Assembly: GCF_016055185.1 (NCBI RefSeq)
Contig: NZ_JAECVR010000001.1
Span: forward strand, 1-64,000
Direction: 5' to 3'
DNA: 64,000 bases
Source: Paenactinomyces guangxiensis
Lineage (GTDB): Bacteria; Bacillota; Bacilli; Thermoactinomycetales; Thermoactinomycetaceae
The notes under the pieces were generated by a model that had not been told where the DNA came from, did not search any database, and saw nothing but the letters and a program-made list of their open reading frames with translations. Position 1 is the first letter of the stretch. The number at the start of each line of letters is the position of its first letter. Of this stretch, positions 62,609 to 64,000 are shown piece by piece. The position numbers and the translations under genes are program-made.

Positions 62609-63126
62609 GGTTCCACCCTTCCGGCAACAGCTACACTCATGTCGAGATTTGCATTCCAATTTTGCAATCCGATATCAATCATCACTTTATCACGGCCGGG
62701 AACAAAAGTGATAAAGTAAACATGGTTAGCCAGGACGGTCATCCCTTTAAATGCGGTCTCCCCTTTTTTCTTCACACTTCTGACGACTTGCCTTTTCTGC
62801 CATTTATACCGGATCGTTTCCCCTGTCGGCAGATCAAACAGCAATGCCCCTTCATCGGTGCGGAAACCCCTTCCTTGCCGGATCTCAGCCTGAACTGATG
62901 TAACAAAAGCGATGTACTCCATCTGCAACCGATGATGGCTGACCAGCTTTTTGATCTCCGTTTCCAGAGTGCGGGCTGAAAAAAACAAGGCCGGGAGCAG
63001 CAGTACCAGCAATGACAGGGAAATAACAAGTTCTATGTATGTAAAACCCCGGTCATTTTTTAGAATCGATAATAGCGGTGGGTTTTTAAGTGCAATTTCC
63101 TCAGTTTTCCGTTTTTTTCTTTCCAT
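62605..63126 (-). CDS. comGF: Competence pseudopilin-like protein ComGF
   Basis: A 173-residue minor pseudopilin. The prepilin-like motif RGFTYIELVISLSLLVLLLP (about 28-47) is followed by LQMEYIAFVTSVQAEIRQGR and YFITFVPGRDKVMIDIGLQ. The N-terminal leader before it is long and basic. ATG 63126 follows GGAGG by 5 nt. It overlaps comGE by 67 bp and comGG by 4 bp. Confidence 0.85.
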   Translation of the reverse strand: MERKKRKTEEIALKNPPLLSILKNDRGFTYIELVISLSLLVLLLPALFFSARTLETEIKKLVSHHRLQMEYIAFVTSVQAEIRQGRGFRTDEGALLFDLPTGETIRYKWQKRQVVRSVKKKGETAFKGMTVLANHVYFITFVPGRDKVMIDIGLQNWNANLDMSVAVAGRVEP

Positions 63127-63434
63127 TGAACCTCCACATCCATATGGTACAGAGAAACTTCCCTTGAACACTTCCATGAGACCAGATAGCTTTGTCCGGG
63201 AAAAATCCGGCTTGCTTTCACCTCGTCTCCCGTCATCGGGCCTTCTCCTGCTTGAGAGCGTAAAGCTTCCGTTTTCCCTTGCAGAAACGACATCGCTTCA
63301 AGGGCGGATAATTGTTGATGTTCCTGAGCTTTGAGCCCGAGAAAGGCAGGAATGGCAAACGAAAAAGCCACTCCCAACACAAACAGGGCCGTAATGATTT
63401 CGGCCAATGTATATCCTTGTTCGCTCTTGTTCAT
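63060..63434 (-). CDS. comGE: Competence minor pseudopilin ComGE
   Basis: A 124-residue prepilin-type protein. The cleavage motif is EQGYTLAEIITALFVLGVAF (Gly7 then Tyr), followed by a helix LSALEAMSFLQGKTEALRSQ. The C-terminal part is basic. ATG 63434 overlaps the comGD stop as ATGA. The 67-bp overlap with comGF shows tight coupling. Confidence 0.8.
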   Translation of the reverse strand: MNKSEQGYTLAEIITALFVLGVAFSFAIPAFLGLKAQEHQQLSALEAMSFLQGKTEALRSQAGEGPMTGDEVKASRIFPGQSYLVSWKCSREVSLYHMDVEVQWKEKNGKLRKLHLKTHRYYRF

Positions 63435-63883
63435 CGCTCCATCTCCACTTTTGGGCGTCCGGAAGCAACTTGCATTTTGATGGTACCGGTCAGTTGCCCG
63501 CCCAGGTAGAGTTGAAGCGTTCCGCCCTTTACCTGGCCTGTTTCCCTAAATACAATCCGATTAGCCGGATAATTGCTTTTTAACTGATAACGCGGCGGGA
63601 TGGTTGTTTTTCTAAGAAGGTTGTTTCCCTGTTTCACAGTGATCAGATGGTTTTTGCTGTCAAGATGGACAATCACTTCTTGCCGGCGGCTGACCGCTTC
63701 CACCTGGGCCAGTTGCAAATCTGAGGCGATCGAATGGAGAAACATCTCTCTTTCCGCCCGTTCCCCAATCCGGGAAAAAGCAGGCAGGGAAAGCATTGCC
63801 AATAACCCCAGTAATGAAAGAATAAGAATCAATTCAACCAGTGTCCAACCGGCTTCCCGACGGTTTCTGCCGTTTCCTGTCAT
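63431..63883 (-). CDS. comGD: Competence minor pseudopilin ComGD
   Basis: A 150-residue type-IV prepilin-like protein. The motif EAGWTLVELILILSLLGLLA has Gly, then the hydrophobic helix and Glu+5. LQLAQVEAVSRRQEVIVHLD follows in the globular part. ATG 63883 is supported by the ATGA overlap with the comGC stop; the TTG at 63892 is less likely. Confidence 0.88.
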   Translation of the reverse strand: MTGNGRNRREAGWTLVELILILSLLGLLAMLSLPAFSRIGERAEREMFLHSIASDLQLAQVEAVSRRQEVIVHLDSKNHLITVKQGNNLLRKTTIPPRYQLKSNYPANRIVFRETGQVKGGTLQLYLGGQLTGTIKMQVASGRPKVEMER

Positions 63884-64000
63884 TTCTTGCAACTCACTCG
63901 TTTTTCACTGGATACCCCCGGAGAGCGATTGATAACATAACTGCCTTTTCCTCCCGGGCATTTGGGAACAGAGCGCAAATAACCCCGCTTTACCAGTTCG
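63880..64000 (-). CDS. comGC: Major competence pseudopilin ComGC, C-terminal end (cut by window edge)
   Basis: The minus-strand frame is open to the right edge and ends at TGA 63880. The visible 39 residues include LVKRGYLRSVPKCPGGKGSY and end RVSCKK. The K/P-C-P-G-G block is typical of the ComGC C-terminus. It overlaps comGD by 4 bp. Confidence 0.85.
   Translation of the reverse strand, partial: ELVKRGYLRSVPKCPGGKGSYVINRSPGVSSEKRVSCKK

Overview
The window looks like chromosomal DNA of a Gram-positive, Bacillales-type bacterium. The evidence is strong AGGAGG-type ribosome binding sites, sigma-A promoters with 17-bp spacers, and a competence pilus (comG) operon followed by aroK and a yqzE-like gene. 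A yjcG/yjcF pair, a yutG-like gene, a CydAB oxidase and CcpA-type cre sequences near an amylase gene point the same way. A Thermoactinomycetaceae-like or Paenibacillus-like host is plausible but is not settled by the sequence.

Layout. 0-3.8 kb: IS remnants (a DDE transposase tail and an IS110-type element with an in-frame stop) and a frameshifted DUF4145-like gene. 3.8-8.2 kb: small metabolic genes (exonuclease, aldo/keto reductase, cyclase-family hydrolase, tandem-duplicated dimeric-barrel protein). 8.4-23.4 kb: a polysaccharide-utilisation locus with a DUF2264 protein, a secreted GH59 enzyme, two ABC permeases and a binding lipoprotein. It also carries a YesM/YesN-type two-component system, a heparinase II/III-fold protein and a GH88 unsaturated glucuronyl hydrolase. 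Four promoters here share one architecture: two GTCAAAAT-like half-sites 20-21 bp apart, the nearer one 36-37 bp upstream of the -10. This is a likely regulon of the AraC-type response regulator.

23.7-31.9 kb: a five-gene minus-strand operon with two DUF917 proteins, two hydantoinase-A-like proteins (one with eroded ATP-binding motifs) and an NCS1 permease. It is preceded by a textbook sigma-54 promoter and by 20-bp-phased repeats at the 3' end of an adjacent sigma-54 activator gene. 32-45 kb: decayed genes (helicase fragment, frameshifted Dps), a GH13 alpha-amylase with paired cre-like sites, and a 53-residue ribbon-helix-helix protein. A second sugar ABC operon with a dehydrogenase follows, then an unusual GntR-HTH/solute-binding-protein fusion regulator and a cluster of broken secreted beta-propeller genes that share a 17-bp box with the ABC operon.

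45.2-45.6 kb: four tRNA genes (fMet, Asp, a CAT tRNA, Val) with promoter and terminator. 45.7-64 kb: mostly ordinary housekeeping genes: yutG-like, yjcG, yjcF, PHP phosphoesterase, SEC-C protein, 3D-domain lipoprotein, VanW protein, cydAB, a divergent carbamoyltransferase, a class-I glutamine amidotransferase, ispG, aroK and comGC-GG.

Neither sugar ABC locus encodes its own ATPase, so both probably use a shared MsmX-type ATPase elsewhere. Several genes carry single-base shifts in short homopolymers or in-frame stops, so real gene decay and sequence error both need to be considered.
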